From the NCBI GenBank assembly GCA_036346205.1, contig JARFJB010002009.1, positions 3,886,001-3,950,000 on the forward strand: 64,000 nt of DNA, given 5' to 3'. Position 1 is the first letter of the stretch; every line of letters starts with the position of its first letter. The notes under the pieces were generated by a model, which did not search any database, was not told the origin of the DNA, and saw nothing but the letters and a program-made list of their open reading frames with translations. This DNA is from Vesta saturnalis. Taxonomy: Eukaryota; Arthropoda; Insecta; Coleoptera; Lampyridae. A program made the translations under genes and the position numbers. Positions 11,627-25,255 of the stretch are shown piece after piece.

Positions 11627-12298
11627 CTTTCCAAAAATTCTCCAGCGATAATGTTTAACGGTTGTATGTACTTTTTTGCAGTTGAAGGCGGTAGCACAAT
11701 TTGTTGCACTTGTTTTCTAAATTCATCCCATTTCGGACCATGTCTATAAAAAATTATAATTACCATAAGATAATGATTAATATTAAGAATAAAATACATT
11801 CCAATTACACCAGCGTTTCCATCAAAAAAATCCTTCCGCAAAATTTCTTTATAATAATGTAAAGAAGGCATAGACGGTCTTCGGGGCATTTCCTCTTCCC
11901 CACGAAAACTTTTTTAATTTCATCCCCATCAAACACAAACAGTAAATCTGGATGTCCAATTAATCCGCCTACTTTAACAATTTTACCATAATTTTCCCAC
12001 AATGACCACATTAATTTATCTAAGTCAGTGATTTTGTATTGCCCTGTTAAAATCAAATGTTAATATTTTTTAAGTGAAATATTGCCATACCTATAACAGG
12101 TGCAAATCTCCATGTGTTACCAATGAATGGTAATGATCGGGGACCAGGGATTTGACTGTATGATTTAGGGGTTGTTTTCCCAATTGTTTCCTCATCGGTA
12201 TAATCTTCTAGTAATTCTGGAAGTACGGCTGTTGAAAATGGACGGTCCGTTGAATAAGGCCTGCTGGTGATCAATCGCCACACTGCCCTTCTGGACAT
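11627..12298 (-). CDS. Mitochondrial-clan cytochrome P450, first three exons (partial)
   Basis: Exon 1 (12298-12091) starts MSRRAVWRLITSRPYS, an Arg-rich N-terminus typical of mitochondrial targeting. It continues to the Pro-rich hinge SYSQIPGPRSLPFIGNTWRF. Exon 2 (12043-11798) encodes QYKITDLDKLMWSLWENYGK, GGLIGHPDLLFVFDGDEIKKVF, then MPRRPSMPSLHYYK and RKDFFDGNAGVIG. Exon 3 (11743-11627) encodes HGPKWDEFRKQVQQIVLPPS, KKYIQPLNII and GEFLER. Introns 1 (47 bp) and 2 (54 bp) have GT-AG ends, and splicing joins PVI|GQYK and VIG|IHG in frame. The pattern is closest to insect CYP301/CYP49-like mitochondrial P450s, which are haem monooxygenases fed by adrenodoxin. One base is missing near 11904-11910 (DEIKKVF to RGEEEMPRRP), which shifts the frame. 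Helices I and K and the haem-Cys loop are absent from the window. It is either a real gene with a very long intron 3 or a 5' fragment. Confidence 0.85.
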
Positions 12299-13550
12299 CT
12301 TACCGTTAACTAAAGAAAGTTATACGATTGCATTACTCTAATTGTAGATTAAGTCTAGACTACATTCATATTTGGAAGTTATTCTTGCAAAACCAATAAT
12401 AAGTTGTATAAGAAATTTACATACGTCAAGCTTTCGTTAGGAAGTAAATTTTTACGGTATTGTTATTTTAATTTTACTTCCGGTGTACTTTGTAGTAAAA
12501 TGCATAGGAAATGTTCCAGATAAGTAAATTGTAGAACTTTTAATAGTTTTTTGACGCGATTTGAATAATAGTTTTCTCTTAATTAATTTAGAATGTCTAG
12601 TTTGGTGTTATTAAGTATTTCTAATGAATTAATTGTCTTGAATCAAAATTGTGAAACCATTTAACTAATATAATTAAACAGCTTTATCAGTACATATGAT
12701 CACTATACTAATGGTTTTTTTTTTATAACTACTTATAAAGTTTTAACAAGGAGTTTAAGAAATTGTCGTATTTAAGAGAGTAGATAGGCAGCTACACAGA
12801 GGGTTCTAATATTTTGTTTAAATCTTAGGCGTACTCCTTATATTAAAACGTCATTTCTCACCACCAAAGATTCCAGGGGTCTCGTCTTTTATAATCTAAT
12901 ATAACGTTATTTCACTCACATCTGTCACATTTCGCGTCGTCCAGCAACTATCTTCCTTGACCCCAAATTGAGATTTTTTGTACTAATGAAACCAATAACT
13001 ATTCTATACGTACCCATCCACATAAGAATACACGTATGCACACATAATACGCCACACGAACGCACAGACGCTCATGCACACCAAAAAATTTAAGTCAACA
13101 GTCCGTTGTAGGAGCCTATTCAATAAAACAATTGAAATGTTAGTGGATCGCTTTTCAAGCTTTTTAGTTATGCGAACAAAAAATTAAAACCGCCCCCTTT
13201 CTTGCTCCACACTTTTACCACCATCACCTACACAATAGCTGAGGACGTTTTTATATTATAGCGGACGGAGAAAATCATGTTAACCCTACTTACTGCTAAC
13301 TGAGCTGGCCTACCATCACCAAAAATGCCAGGTACCTTGACGTTTAACTGTTAAACACTTACGTTAAATATAACCACAATAAAAATTTAAGTTGTTGAGC
13401 TTTCTGGTCTAAAAAACTGTCCCTCTTACTCTTTCCATCACAAATCCACCCCGACAGAAAATACTGAGCTCTAGAGATTTATGTCATAAATAGGTACGCC
13501 ACATTTTAATACAATTGCTTTTCAAGTTTTTCGGGTATTGCTGCTGAAAT
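12299..13550. other. Gene-free stretch upstream of the P450
   Basis: AT-rich DNA upstream of the P450 start codon. It would contain that gene's promoter, but I see no distinctive core element. Near 13145 and 13517 CTTTTCAAG(C/T)TTTT occurs twice as a weak direct repeat. Confidence 0.45.
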
Positions 13551-13555
13551 CAAAT

Positions 13556-13635
13556 CACACGAACACGCACACGCACACTCACTCTCACTCACACTCACAC
13601 ACTCACACACTCACACACTCACACACTCACACACT

Positions 13636-13719
<84 letters not shown>

Positions 13720-13829
13720 ACTCACACACTCACACACCACACACACACACACACACCACACACTCACACACTCACACACTCACACACTCACACACTCACA
13801 CACACACACTCACACACTCACACACACTC

Positions 13830-13869
<40 letters not shown>

Positions 13870-13896
13870 ACACACACACTCACACGCGCACACACA

Positions 13897-13932
<36 letters not shown>

Positions 13933-13950
13933 CGCACTGGCACGCACACT
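13556..13950 (+). repeat. (CA)n / (CTCACA)n microsatellite block
   Basis: About 395 bp of CACACA interleaved with ACTCACAC and CCACACAC words. A His/Thr-rich open frame across it is only a by-product of the repeat. Confidence 0.97.
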
Positions 13951-14469
13951 CGCACACATGACATCTCAAAGTGAAAATCAAGAGAAATCAATTAATACAC
14001 CTTTTATGGTAATTATGCAACCCTTTTTGTAATACGTTCATAACAAAAATAGACATGATAAAAACAACAATAATTCTCAGGCAGATAAACGCCAATATAC
14101 ACAGATACTACATTAAAAAAAATATTTTCCGAACTCGCTCACTACTATAAAAACGTTTGTACCTCAAATCTCATTTAAGTAATATTTAAGGCTTATTAGG
14201 CTCGGTATTAAGAAACCTTATCAAAATCAAAATATCTTTAAAACATGGTTTACACATTTTCCTATAAAATTGATCGTTAGTATTTTATATCCTTGAACTA
14301 TGCAACTACTCCCAAAATTATTGGTCCAAACCAAAAACTGCGCTCACCAAACCCTCCTCTTCGCCGCTGGATTTTTCCCAAACTTTAATCAGCTATACGA
14401 GAAATGGAATTAAGTTTTAAATAAGTACGTCTTATCGTTGCGAAGTAATCGTGGGTTCTAGCATACATC
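13951..14469. other. Gene-free spacer between simple-repeat blocks
   Basis: AT-rich sequence with no coding signal or recognisable element. Confidence 0.5.
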
Positions 14470-14472
14470 ACA

Positions 14473-14474
<2 letters not shown>

Positions 14475-14552
<78 letters not shown>

Positions 14553-14730
14553 ACACACATACACACATGCACACACGCAAACACACACACACACACACAA
14601 CACACACACACACACACACACGGACACGGACGCGGACACACACGGACACGGACGCGGACACGGACACGGACACGGACACGGACACTATCACGGACACAGA
14701 CACAGGCACAGGCACAGGCACAAACACAGA
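14475..14730 (+). repeat. (CA)n passing into (GGACAC)n
   Basis: A CA dinucleotide tract (to about 14620) passes through CACACACGG into GGACACGGAC hexamer units and a short CAGGCA run. Confidence 0.95.
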
Positions 14731-15242
14731 GACAGACACAGACACAGACACAGACACAGACACAGACACAGACACAGACACAGACACAGACACAGACACA
14801 GACACAGACACAGACACAGACACAGACACAGACACAGACACAGACACAGACACAGACACAGACACAGACACAGACACAGACACAGACACAGACACAGACA
14901 AAGACACAGACAAAGACACAGACAAAGACACAGACACAGACACAGACACAGACACAGACACAGACACAGACACAGACACAGACACAGACACAGACACAGA
15001 CACAGACAGACACAGACACAGACACAGACACAGACACAGACACAGACACAGACACAGACACAGACACAGACACAGACACAGACACAGATACAGACACAGA
15101 CACAGACACAGACACAGACACAGACACAGACACAGACACAGACACAGACACAGACACAGACACAGACACAGACACAGACACAGACACAGACACAGACAGA
15201 CACAGACACAGACACAGACACAGACACAGACACAGACACAGA
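14731..15242 (+). repeat. (CAGACA)n hexanucleotide array
   Basis: A nearly pure CAGACA array of about 510 bp. Variants are CAAAGA at about 14900-14930 and single-unit phase slips (CAGACAGACA) near 15005 and 15197. Confidence 0.97.
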
Positions 15243-15370
15243 CACCGACACGGACACGGACACGGACACGGACACGGACACGGGCACGGGCACGGACACG
15301 GACACGGACACGGACACAGACACGGACACGGACACGGACACGGACACGGACACGGACACGGACACGGACA
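15243..15370 (+). repeat. (CGGACA)n hexanucleotide block
   Basis: About 128 bp in which the hexamer changes from CAGACA to CGGACA, with two GGGCAC variants. It is flanked by CAGACA blocks. Confidence 0.95.
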
Positions 15371-15555
15371 CAGACACAGACAGACACAAACACAGACACA
15401 GACACAGACACAGACACAGACACAGACACAGACACAGACACAGACACAGACACAGACACAGACACAGACACAGACACAGACACAGACACAGACACAGACA
15501 CAGACACAGACACAGACACAGACACAGACACAGACACAGACACAGACACAGAGAC
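15371..15555 (+). repeat. (CAGACA)n hexanucleotide block 2
   Basis: A return to the CAGACA hexamer, ending with GAGACAGACGC where the next block begins. Confidence 0.95.
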
Positions 15556-16002
<447 letters not shown>

Positions 16003-16077
16003 TTCTGTGTGTCATGTTGTTCTGTGAGTCTGTGAGTCTAGTATGTGTGCCGTGTGTCCATGTGTCTGTGTGTCACA

Positions 16078-16530
<453 letters not shown>

Positions 16531-16654
16531 ACAGATATTATGGCCGATCTAGGTGAAACTGTGTGAAATGTTCTAAAATGTCCTAATAAGTCCATTTCGC
16601 GTTAGTCAAAAGTAGTCCATCGCAAACAACTTTCAATACCTGCATATGTAAAAG

Positions 16655-17465
16655 CGTAATGTTAGCAATAGTTGAGAAATTTCAACATACTGGTGGTGTG
16701 TTGTGTCATCGCAAGGGTTCATCACTTCGTCGAAGAACAGTTTGTACCAACGATAATGAAGGACAGGTTATTGACCAGGTTTTGTGTTTCCACAATGAAG
16801 TCTTCGACGAACTGTGGTTATCTATATCGTATTCAAGATGGACAACGACTAAACGCTGTGGACAAACTGTGGAGAAAAGTTTATTGTGGGCGCGTGTTGA
16901 TTCTAGTATACGAAGATACCGACTGCCTGTATGGTTTTCAGATGAAAGTCATGTTCACCTAAGTTGCTATATCAATAGACAAACAACTCGATTTCTTGGA
17001 TTTGAACGTCCTGATTTCATTGTCGAAAAAGCACTTCATAGTGCTTGAGTTACGATTTCGGGACACGGTATAATAGGTCCTTATTTTGTTGAGGATGGGA
17101 ATCAACACACAGTTACTATTAATCAAGAGCGTTATAGATAGAACATAATCATACCTTTTGTGAGAGGTTTAAGAAATGTGTGTCGGGTACGAAATTTAGA
17201 GTTGAACAGGAAATGGTTTCAACAGGATTTAGAACTTCTCCGAGAGCAATTTGGAAACAGAATAATTTCTTTCTACCTGATGCATACTTTTGAGATATGA
17301 TGAAAGAGTCAGCATTCCGCTCTGATGATGCACCAATGGATAACAATAATAGATTATCTCCAACAACTGCGTCAATCACTGTTTAGGATCATGTTCAATG
17401 ATTTGCAAAATCGCTATGAAGCTTGTTCTCGCCGTAATGGTGCTCATTTTGAACATGTACATTAA
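16655..17465 (+). pseudogene. IS630/Tc1-mariner-like DDE transposase relic
   Basis: The plus strand gives a decayed insect transposase. IVEKFQHTGGVLCHRKG and a degenerate helix-turn-helix lie at 16670-16760. WFSDESHVHLSCYINRQTTRF (about 16935-16995) holds the first catalytic Asp. FIVEKALHSA precedes a stop. HGIIGPYFVEDGNQHTVTIN and QERYR follow, then NLELNRKWFQQD (second Asp) and LREQFGNRIISFYL. DNNNRLSPTT is a decayed remnant of the PPxSPDLTP region. The third Asp block is not readable. A normal HTH-to-DDE spacer is missing, so there is an internal deletion as well as stops. The end lies near 17465. Confidence 0.8.
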
Positions 17466-18890
17466 TAAAGCTGTTGTTTTCGGTTCTGTTTATTTTGGTG
17501 AATACTGTATTTGCTAACATATGCACATATGTAAGTCAGTAAGGGCAAAGCATTGCATTTTTAATGACTGTAATGCCCAGTTTAAGAACCATTGCATGTT
17601 AAGAATGATGCATTTTAAAAGTTAAGATTTTAGGTCAGTGAGGACTGGTTAGTGCGAAAACAATTATCTAGATCAATATATCAAAGACCATAAAAATTAT
17701 TGCAAAAATATGCCTACTAGTCCTCAGTACCATATTATACTGTTGTTAATGACCACTGTACTAATTTTGAGGAAATGCAGGTACTTGAACCACACTACTT
17801 GTCAAGGATGATAAGAAACGAGATTGAGATTGAGTGAATTGAGTCAATTAACCTCGGTAGCAACCAACGAAAGTTAACACACAAGGTAAAAGGCGTTCAC
17901 TATTAGCACAACGGAGCTTGAATTGATGGGAAATTTAAGATTACTTTGTAGCCCGTGCATTGTAACATACTTATTATACTACGAAGATGTAAGCTGCAAT
18001 ACCTTGCAAAACGTTAGCTGACTATCAACTTGAGTAATTAGAACAAATGAGTAACGTAATGTTAAATCGATACATAATGAAGTTGATTCACAAAACATAT
18101 AAACTTTACGAGGCATGTACAAAATTCGACAGCTATCATATTTAATTTAAATCATGGTTTGATTGTTTAACAGTAGGTTATGCATATCATTATGAACCTA
18201 AAAATTAATCAATACATTATTAATAATACATTACTTGATCGAATGTGATAGTATTTTAACCTTAATGGGGAATTTTGGTTCTAAAGCAAGTAAGTAGTAA
18301 AAGTAGGCAATACACACATTTAAATCACCAGGGAATGTATACTAAGACTTTTCTTATTTTAAAAGTGGCGGTAGAAAATAATTAGATTACATAGATCTAC
18401 TTTTGTCCAATTCTCGTCCTTTTTGAAGTAAGTGGTTTTTTTATTATAACGTTACTAATGATGACAGGTAAAGTTGTTATGTATCTTGATAAACCTTCAT
18501 CTCGATCGTCTAAAAGCTAATAATTATAATTGTAAATCGTGAAAGCTTTTTTATAAATTTATTTTGACCTACTCCATCCATATTAAATTCTTTATCTTTT
18601 TATCTTACTATCTTAAAAATTCTACTATTTCTAAGGTCATGCTCTTCATGACTCTCTGCGATCAATCAAAATGGTTTACACTATTCTTGTAACTGGAGTT
18701 GTTTTTTAAATTAATTTACGTAATATATTTTAGAAAAAGTGGTTAAATGTGCAATTCGTAAATGGAAAAAAAAATGTTGGTATCGACTTTTAATGTAGAG
18801 TTAAGTATATTTTAGTGTCAAACAATCGGTATTCAAGTATTTTCTGTGGCAAGGAGCAGTCATGAGTACCGAGCAACGAAATGTGTGTTT
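17466..18890. other. Gene-free AT-rich stretch
   Basis: No coding potential, RNA gene or repeat array is recognisable. Confidence 0.5.
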
Positions 18891-18899
18891 GGAAATATA

Positions 18900-20110
18900 C
18901 GATTGTGGCTGGTCTATTAAACATTAACCTTTGACCTAATAAAAGTCATGTGATCGAGGGCAAAATAGGAGGCACATAGAATCATTTATCCTACAGCCGC
19001 GAATATGGACATTGTCCTTTGACCTCAGTGTGTGAGGAATAGGGCAGAGGTCTATAAAAGACGTATCAAAAATTTGTTCCGAAATCCTTGTGAGAGAAAC
19101 ACACATTATCATGGCTTATCAATTGAAATTTTAACCTTTGACCTCAATTGAATTCAAAAGTGGAAGTACACATCTCTATATGATACGCTATTATCTGTCG
19201 AAAGCAGGTTTAAAATTTTGAGCGAGCACAAACATTGACCTGCGATTTTAATTTGTAAAGAATGTGTTGAAGTCAATAAAATACATATTTGAAATGTTCA
19301 CAAAGATGCTTTCTAATCATACTTGTATTGCCGTAAGATATCTATCAATAATTTTGTTGGACTGAATTTCTGACCTAGCATAGCATACGGCGAAGGTCGA
19401 AGTAGGTGTAAAAAAATTAAAATAGTTGAGCTATTTGCTAACGTGCTCCCATTTCGATAGAAGTTGATCTGATTTACGTCCTTGAGAAATTGGGTAACCG
19501 TTGGGATAAATGACTATCGTTATCCTAAGTGAGTTGGAACATATTAAACATTAGGCCACGTTTTGTGTAGCATATCCTTACATTTTCATTATGTCAGTGT
19601 GGTCGGAAACGTCCGTCTGTCTCTGATTGCGATTAGTTTTTACTAATTGCTAGCACACCAACTAAAAATGTGCACATCCTATTATGACCTCGATTAGGTG
19701 ACCCCTACCGTCAAAGATGAAGGTCAACATAATTTGTAATGTGCAACCTGCGGCAATACGAATGTCATTCGAAAGCATTTTTCGTTGTCACAACACGACC
19801 TATTCCTTACCAATTCAGGTCAAAGGTCAATTTTTGTGTCCACAATTACAAAATAAATGAAAAATTTATTTATTCTTGAAAAGTGGTGACATATCAATTA
19901 AAGATGAGTACCTCTTGAGATCGATCGGGTAACCTCTACGAGGTCAACAGTCAAGCATGATGAAATCTTAATAATATATCACAATATGGATTTGATTTAA
20001 AAGGATTGTTTGAATAGATTTTAAATTTGTTTGTCAGTAGCCTCTATACATAACCTAATTCTCACAAATTGAGGTCAAAGGTCAATGTCTCGTTCGCAAC
20101 AGGATAACCG
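18900..20110. repeat. Cluster of AGGTCA half-sites, several as AGGTCAAAGGTCA
   Basis: At least ten AGGTCA/TGACCT words occur in about 1.2 kb, near 18930, 19017, 19137, 19240, 19373, 19686, 19726, 19820, 19942 and 20075. Another cluster lies at about 20900-20932. Two are complete one-base-spaced direct repeats (AGGTCAAAGGTCA near 19820 and 20075). Three on the other strand read CCTTTGACCT (near 18926, 19013 and 19135), which is nearly the same site. That arrangement matches the DR1 type bound by HNF4/RXR-class nuclear receptors. Surrounding words (AATTGAGGTCA, ATTTTAACC) also recur, so this may be a decayed repeat family rather than a control region. Confidence 0.5.
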
Positions 20111-20159
20111 ATTCAACCTTTTTAAAATCTGTTTTTGCTAATTGATAGCATAGTGATTA

Positions 20160-20162
<3 letters not shown>

Positions 20163-20208
<46 letters not shown>
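20163..20208. repeat. (TA)n microsatellite
   Basis: A pure TA run at the left side of the 69-bp repeat foldback. Confidence 0.97.
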
Positions 20209-20210
<2 letters not shown>

Positions 20211-20238
20211 TCTATTTAGATTTCCACAAGTATTCATG

Positions 20239-20859
<621 letters not shown>

Positions 20860-21069
20860 CACACACATGTGCATCTCTTGTTTTGATCTCGTCGACAGTG
20901 TGACCCTTATTAGGTCAAAGAAGAAGGTCAACCAACTGTTTAATGGACACTGGTGTAAAAATATAGGCGCCATTCAAAAGTATTTCTCAAGAAATTAAAA
21001 ATATCACTCCATTGGGTTCTACTCATGACCGGTCAACACAAATTGCAGTGAAACTAATATAACACAATC

Positions 21070-22160
21070 ATAATAGACGCTAAGCTCAGAATTTAGCAAA
21101 CGACGAAGATTTTCCATATATATAAAAGACGAATACATGTCGTAGTTGATGGCTCTTTTTCAAAAGAAGTTAGCATTAACGCGGGCGTATCACAAGGATC
21201 CGTTATAGCGCCTACACTTTTTATTCTGTACATAAATGACCTTATTTCTTCAACAACCAACCCCATCCATTGGTTTGCTGACGATAGCACGCTTCACTGT
21301 AGTTCATCTCAGCCTACTTATAGTGATAATACACCTTCTATGTTAAATCAAGAAATTAAAGCTGAAATGGCAAATTCAATCAACAAAGACATTCAACGTA
21401 TTGTCGAATGGGGAAGCAATAATCTAGTTAAATTTAATGCTAACAAAACTCAGTGTTGCCTTGTGTCCGCCAAAAAAGATCGATCATTTCGTATTGTAAG
21501 TATGAATGGCTCAGTTGTTAAGTTTTCAGACTCTATTCCTCTGTTGGGTATGACTGTATCTTCAAATCTCTCATGGGTTGACCATCTTCTGTCAACTACC
21601 AAAACAGCTGCTCGTAAAATAGGCTTTTTGTACAGATCTAAGCAGTACTTTAGCTCTCGGCAACTCCTTCTGCTGTATAAGGCCCAAATTCGGCGTCATC
21701 TGGAATATAATTCTCACCTCTGGGTTAGTGCTCCCCAATACGCTCTCGATATCGTTGATCATATTCAAAAGAGAGCGATTAGGCTTATAAATGACATCTT
21801 TATTACAACGGCTATTGTGCTGTGAATTATATTCTTTGATACCATCTCGAGCTATCTTTGCCAGAAACACTCGGTTCTCTCATTCACATCATCAGTATGC
21901 GGTACAAATCTCTACTTGTCGTACCAAACGGGCGCAATCCACATTTTTCTACACGGCTTCTAAACTCTGGAATGATCTCCCTAGTTCCTGTTTTCCTCTC
22001 ACTTATGACATGAGAAAATTTAAGGTAGCTGTTCATAGGCATCTATTGGCAATTCATTATCCCTCTATCCATCCTCCGAAGTGTTCCTGAGTTCTTTAGC
22101 ACGCTAGGCCAAATTTAGCCTGTTCCTGGCCCACAATCATAAAAAAAAAGAAAAAACCTA
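21070..22160 (+). mobile_element. 5'-truncated non-LTR retrotransposon (RT C-terminal half)
   Basis: The plus strand reads as the second half of a LINE reverse transcriptase. SINAGVSQGSVIAPTLFILYI is followed by NDL (about 21165-21240). HWFADDSTLH holds the catalytic ADD (about 21268-21298). A long open stretch at 21340-21825 carries KTQCCLVSAKK, LLGMTVSSNLSW and a KIGFLYR / LLLLYKAQIRRHLEYNSHLW thumb region. After a frameshift near 21800 the last segment (to 22090) holds TASKLWNDLPSSCFP and stops at 22089. The 3' untranslated region ends in an A-rich tail at about 22139-22158. Domain order and tail fit the CR1/Jockey-like group. The 5' end is truncated, as is usual for LINE insertions. It is not functional. 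Confidence 0.9.
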
Positions 22161-23400
22161 TTACAACACTAAAAAGATTGATTTATTTGTATCATTGGGG
22201 TTAAGTAACATCAGATATTTTTTGTTTATGAATGAATCTCGAGTTTGTTTCTTCAATGATTTTGATTTTATTGTTGACCACCGCGTGTTGTTTACCATTT
22301 GGTAAAAATGTTATACTGTTATGTTTATTATCATTATGTGACAATATTTTTTGTTGCAGTTTTAATTTATTTTTTTGTTTTTAGTTGTGGTTGTAGTGCA
22401 GTATACCATTAAATTATTGGGTTATTTAGTATTTATATAAATTTATTTTTCCAAATTTAAGTTTTATATGCGATATTATATTTTGTAATTCAAGTTATCA
22501 TACCGCTGAAACGTTCTACTAACATCACTTATAAAGCTGACACTTTTTTGTTGATTTGCGTCGTCTAACTATTATGACTACAAGATAGAAGTGTTGTTAA
22601 GACATACATGGGGACATGTTTCTTTTTTTGATGAGTCATTAAACTGCCGATTAAGACTTAGAGCATAGTTAATAGCAACGCTGACCAACGACACTAACAC
22701 CCTCTTTGAAAGTAAAGAAATAGAGACTCAAGAAAACAAAATAATTGACGTAACTACGTGTACTGCTTGACCGTCAACGAAGATGAGCCCCGTGAACACG
22801 TTTACGAATACCCTATAGCGCAAAAATACGTTCCAACTGGCCGTTCACCACCATTAAAGCAAAGCTGATATGTGTTTTTGTTGCAATTGTATTCAGGAAA
22901 ACACTATTTTGCAGTCAATTGTACGTATTTTACATTGTGTCCCATGGTCAAGTTGAGCGGCGTCCAAAATTTCAAAATTTGGACAACGTTTTGATTAGTA
23001 ATTATCACTGCCCTCGCTTACGCAATTTTTGATTTACTATTACAACTTATATCGTAAGGTATCTTCGATCATTTTGCACGTTTCACCGTTTGAACCAAAT
23101 ATTACCAACAGACATTGATTTACTCAACATACAATTTTTTTATTTGGTTTCTTGGCCAACTGATTAAGCTATTTCTTAGAATGTTTACAATTCGATGTGT
23201 AGTCGCTACATCTAAGTGATTACCACAAATTGTGCTCCATACCTTCAATACTGCAATTATCTTATCTTGCAAACCAAAATTCATGACTTGAAACAGTTCA
23301 GTACTTAGTTAGGATGTACTTAGTTTTTAAGGTCAAAAGTTTTGTGGGTACAGTATGAATCTCGTTGAATGCACTTTTTGTAAATAGTCCAAATCAAATA
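22161..23400. other. Gene-free AT-rich stretch
   Basis: No coding, RNA or repeat signal was recognised. Confidence 0.5.
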
Positions 23401-23905
23401 TTTAACTTTAATTTAACTTAATAGCGACAGAGTGTTGGACCCGGAATTCGAAAAACTTTATTTGTAGTTTCCATTGGAAAAATGTTAATGTTTAATTTTT
23501 AATGGGAAACAACTTAAATTTGTTGCTTTGATCGTCGACCTGGTGTAAAATGTTTTGAGACCAATTATATTTAACATTCTTTACTCGAAGTCTGAATTCA
23601 TTTAGAAAAGGACTAACGCCAACTGTATTGATGGGAAGCGACAACACTTTTTTCGATCGTTTAGGCATCATTGTTTGCTTGGCGTATTCTGCATCGATAG
23701 GCAACAACTAAAACGCTTTAGGTTAATGGAATTTTTTGAAAGGGAGCGTTTCTCATTTTAATTTTTTAGGTATAATGTAGGACTCACAGTATCGGGTTTT
23801 CATAGAAAAAAACTGAAACTTGCCGATTAATCTTTTAGACCTTGTTTTCGACCTATCATATTTAACATCATTACTTGTAGTACAGGTCTAGTATAAACTA
23901 GGCAA
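23400..23905. repeat. Degenerate long-period repeat, part 1
   Basis: Weakly conserved modules recur: TTTATTTGTAGTTTCC, GGCAACAACTAAAACG, and a GGCATCATTGTTTGC / GGTATAATGTAGGACTC pair. The same modules reappear at 25.3-26.8 kb. Confidence 0.5.
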
Positions 23906-23906
23906 C

Positions 23907-23909
<3 letters not shown>

Positions 23910-23940
<31 letters not shown>

Positions 23941-23998
23941 TATATATATATATATTGTTAGTATGCTCATGCTTATGGTTAGTAATTACTTATTTTAG

Positions 23999-24031
<33 letters not shown>
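23910..24031. repeat. Two (TA)n tracts around a 45-bp spacer
   Basis: TA runs at 23910-23955 and 24001-24031, separated by unique sequence. Confidence 0.95.
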
Positions 24032-24033
<2 letters not shown>

Positions 24034-24040
24034 TAATGTA

Positions 24041-24180
24041 GACTGTTCAGGAGTTCTTCTCCTCTTGAGCCCTGGTCATTCCCTTGTTGTTGGTATTGCG
24101 CTGCTTTGTGTTATTGTATTCTGTACAATCATGAGGTGTGGTAATTTTTGGTAATAAAAAAGAAAAAAAAAGTTTAAATT
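24041..24180 (+). other. Possible LINE 3' tail
   Basis: A GC-richer stretch ends in an A-rich run (AATAAAAAAGAAAAAAAAAG). It resembles the 3' end of the LINE at 21.1-22.2 kb in style, but it has no coding part. Confidence 0.35.
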
Positions 24181-24189
24181 TATTTGAAT

Positions 24190-25255
24190 TTGAATTTTGA
24201 ATAATATGTGGTTGGGTTTAAGTGTGCGTGTGGGTTAGTGTGGTGTGGTGTGCAGTGTGATTAATTAGATCGTTGACCGGTGTCATGCTGGGTAGTCATC
24301 GAATAGACGGGGGGATGCGGAGGACATATGGGGTATTATCGAGGGATTTTTCTACCTCCTCGGGGAGGTCGTCGAGGAGTTGTGTGAGGATTGCAGGAGG
24401 ATGTTTGAATTTTAATTTGGTTTTTTTTCGAGGGAATTTGGGAAAGCGGTAGTTGTAGGGAGTGGTAAGGATTTCTTTGGTTGGGATAGTGTTGCCGAAA
24501 ATTCTTTTATATGCGAAGTTTTCCTGGAGTTTTTGGATACGGTTTGTGATTGGGGGTATATTGACGTGGTGTAGGGTGAGGTCATTACGGTACCTGAGGG
24601 GTAATCTGTGTACCCGTCTAAAAAATTCGGCGTTTACAGGAGGCGATTGAGGAAAGGTGATTGGGGTTAATGTTTGTGTATATAGGAGCTCGGAAATCTA
24701 TAACAGGGCGGATGTATGTTTTACATGTGTGTAGAAATGTTTTGGGGTGACAACCTCTGATTCCACCCCGAAGGGCGCCTAGTAGGTTTGCGCGGTTTCT
24801 AATCCTGTTTAGTGTTCTTTTACATCGGGGAGCCAATTGAGGGTTCTAGTGAAGAAAATTCCTAGGTAGGTGACTTCATATTGGAGTGTGAGCCTTTCTT
24901 GGTTAAGGGTGAGGAGACGTTTCTGGAGGCAAGGTTGGAGAACTTATCCTCTGCGTAATGAGGATATCGGAAAAGGATTGTTTAGGTTTTGGTGGGATTG
25001 ACGGAGACTCTCGACTGGTTCGCCCAGTTAGAGAAGATCCGTAGGGTTTTGGACATGAGGCGGGAGGCCGTTTCGCTGTTCCGATTAACCGCGCAACGAC
25101 TACTCCGGGTTGGGTAACTTCGGGAATGTCGGATGCAAAGATGGTGTAAAGGATAGGGGCTAAGGCAGAGCCTTGCGGAACGCCTGCTGTTGGTTGAAAA
25201 GGATCGGAGAAGGTTTTCCCTACTTTGACCCGAACTGATCGATTGGTTAGGTTAT
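24190..25255 (-). pseudogene. Jockey-like LINE reverse transcriptase, 5'-truncated relic
   Basis: The minus strand from 25255 downward gives RSVRVKVGKTFSDPFQ, then PTAGVPQGSALAPILYTIFASDIP, the RT motif before the catalytic box (about 25240-25110). The following region is decayed. APRCKRTLNRIRNRANLLGA, GGIRGCHPKTFLHTCKTYIR and PVIDFRAPIYT follow (24836-24690). After a short shift the C-terminus reads FFRRVHRLPLRYRNDL, then IPPITNRIQKLQENFAYKRI (24640-24480), and the frame closes near 24290. Wording and order match Jockey-clade LINE ORF2 from insects. The FADD box region is deleted or mutated. It lies on the opposite strand to the LINE at 21.1-22.2 kb. Confidence 0.87.

Noticed and set aside
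13538..14032. 164-codon His/Thr/Ser-rich open frame
   Set aside because: Translation of the CA/CTCA microsatellite.
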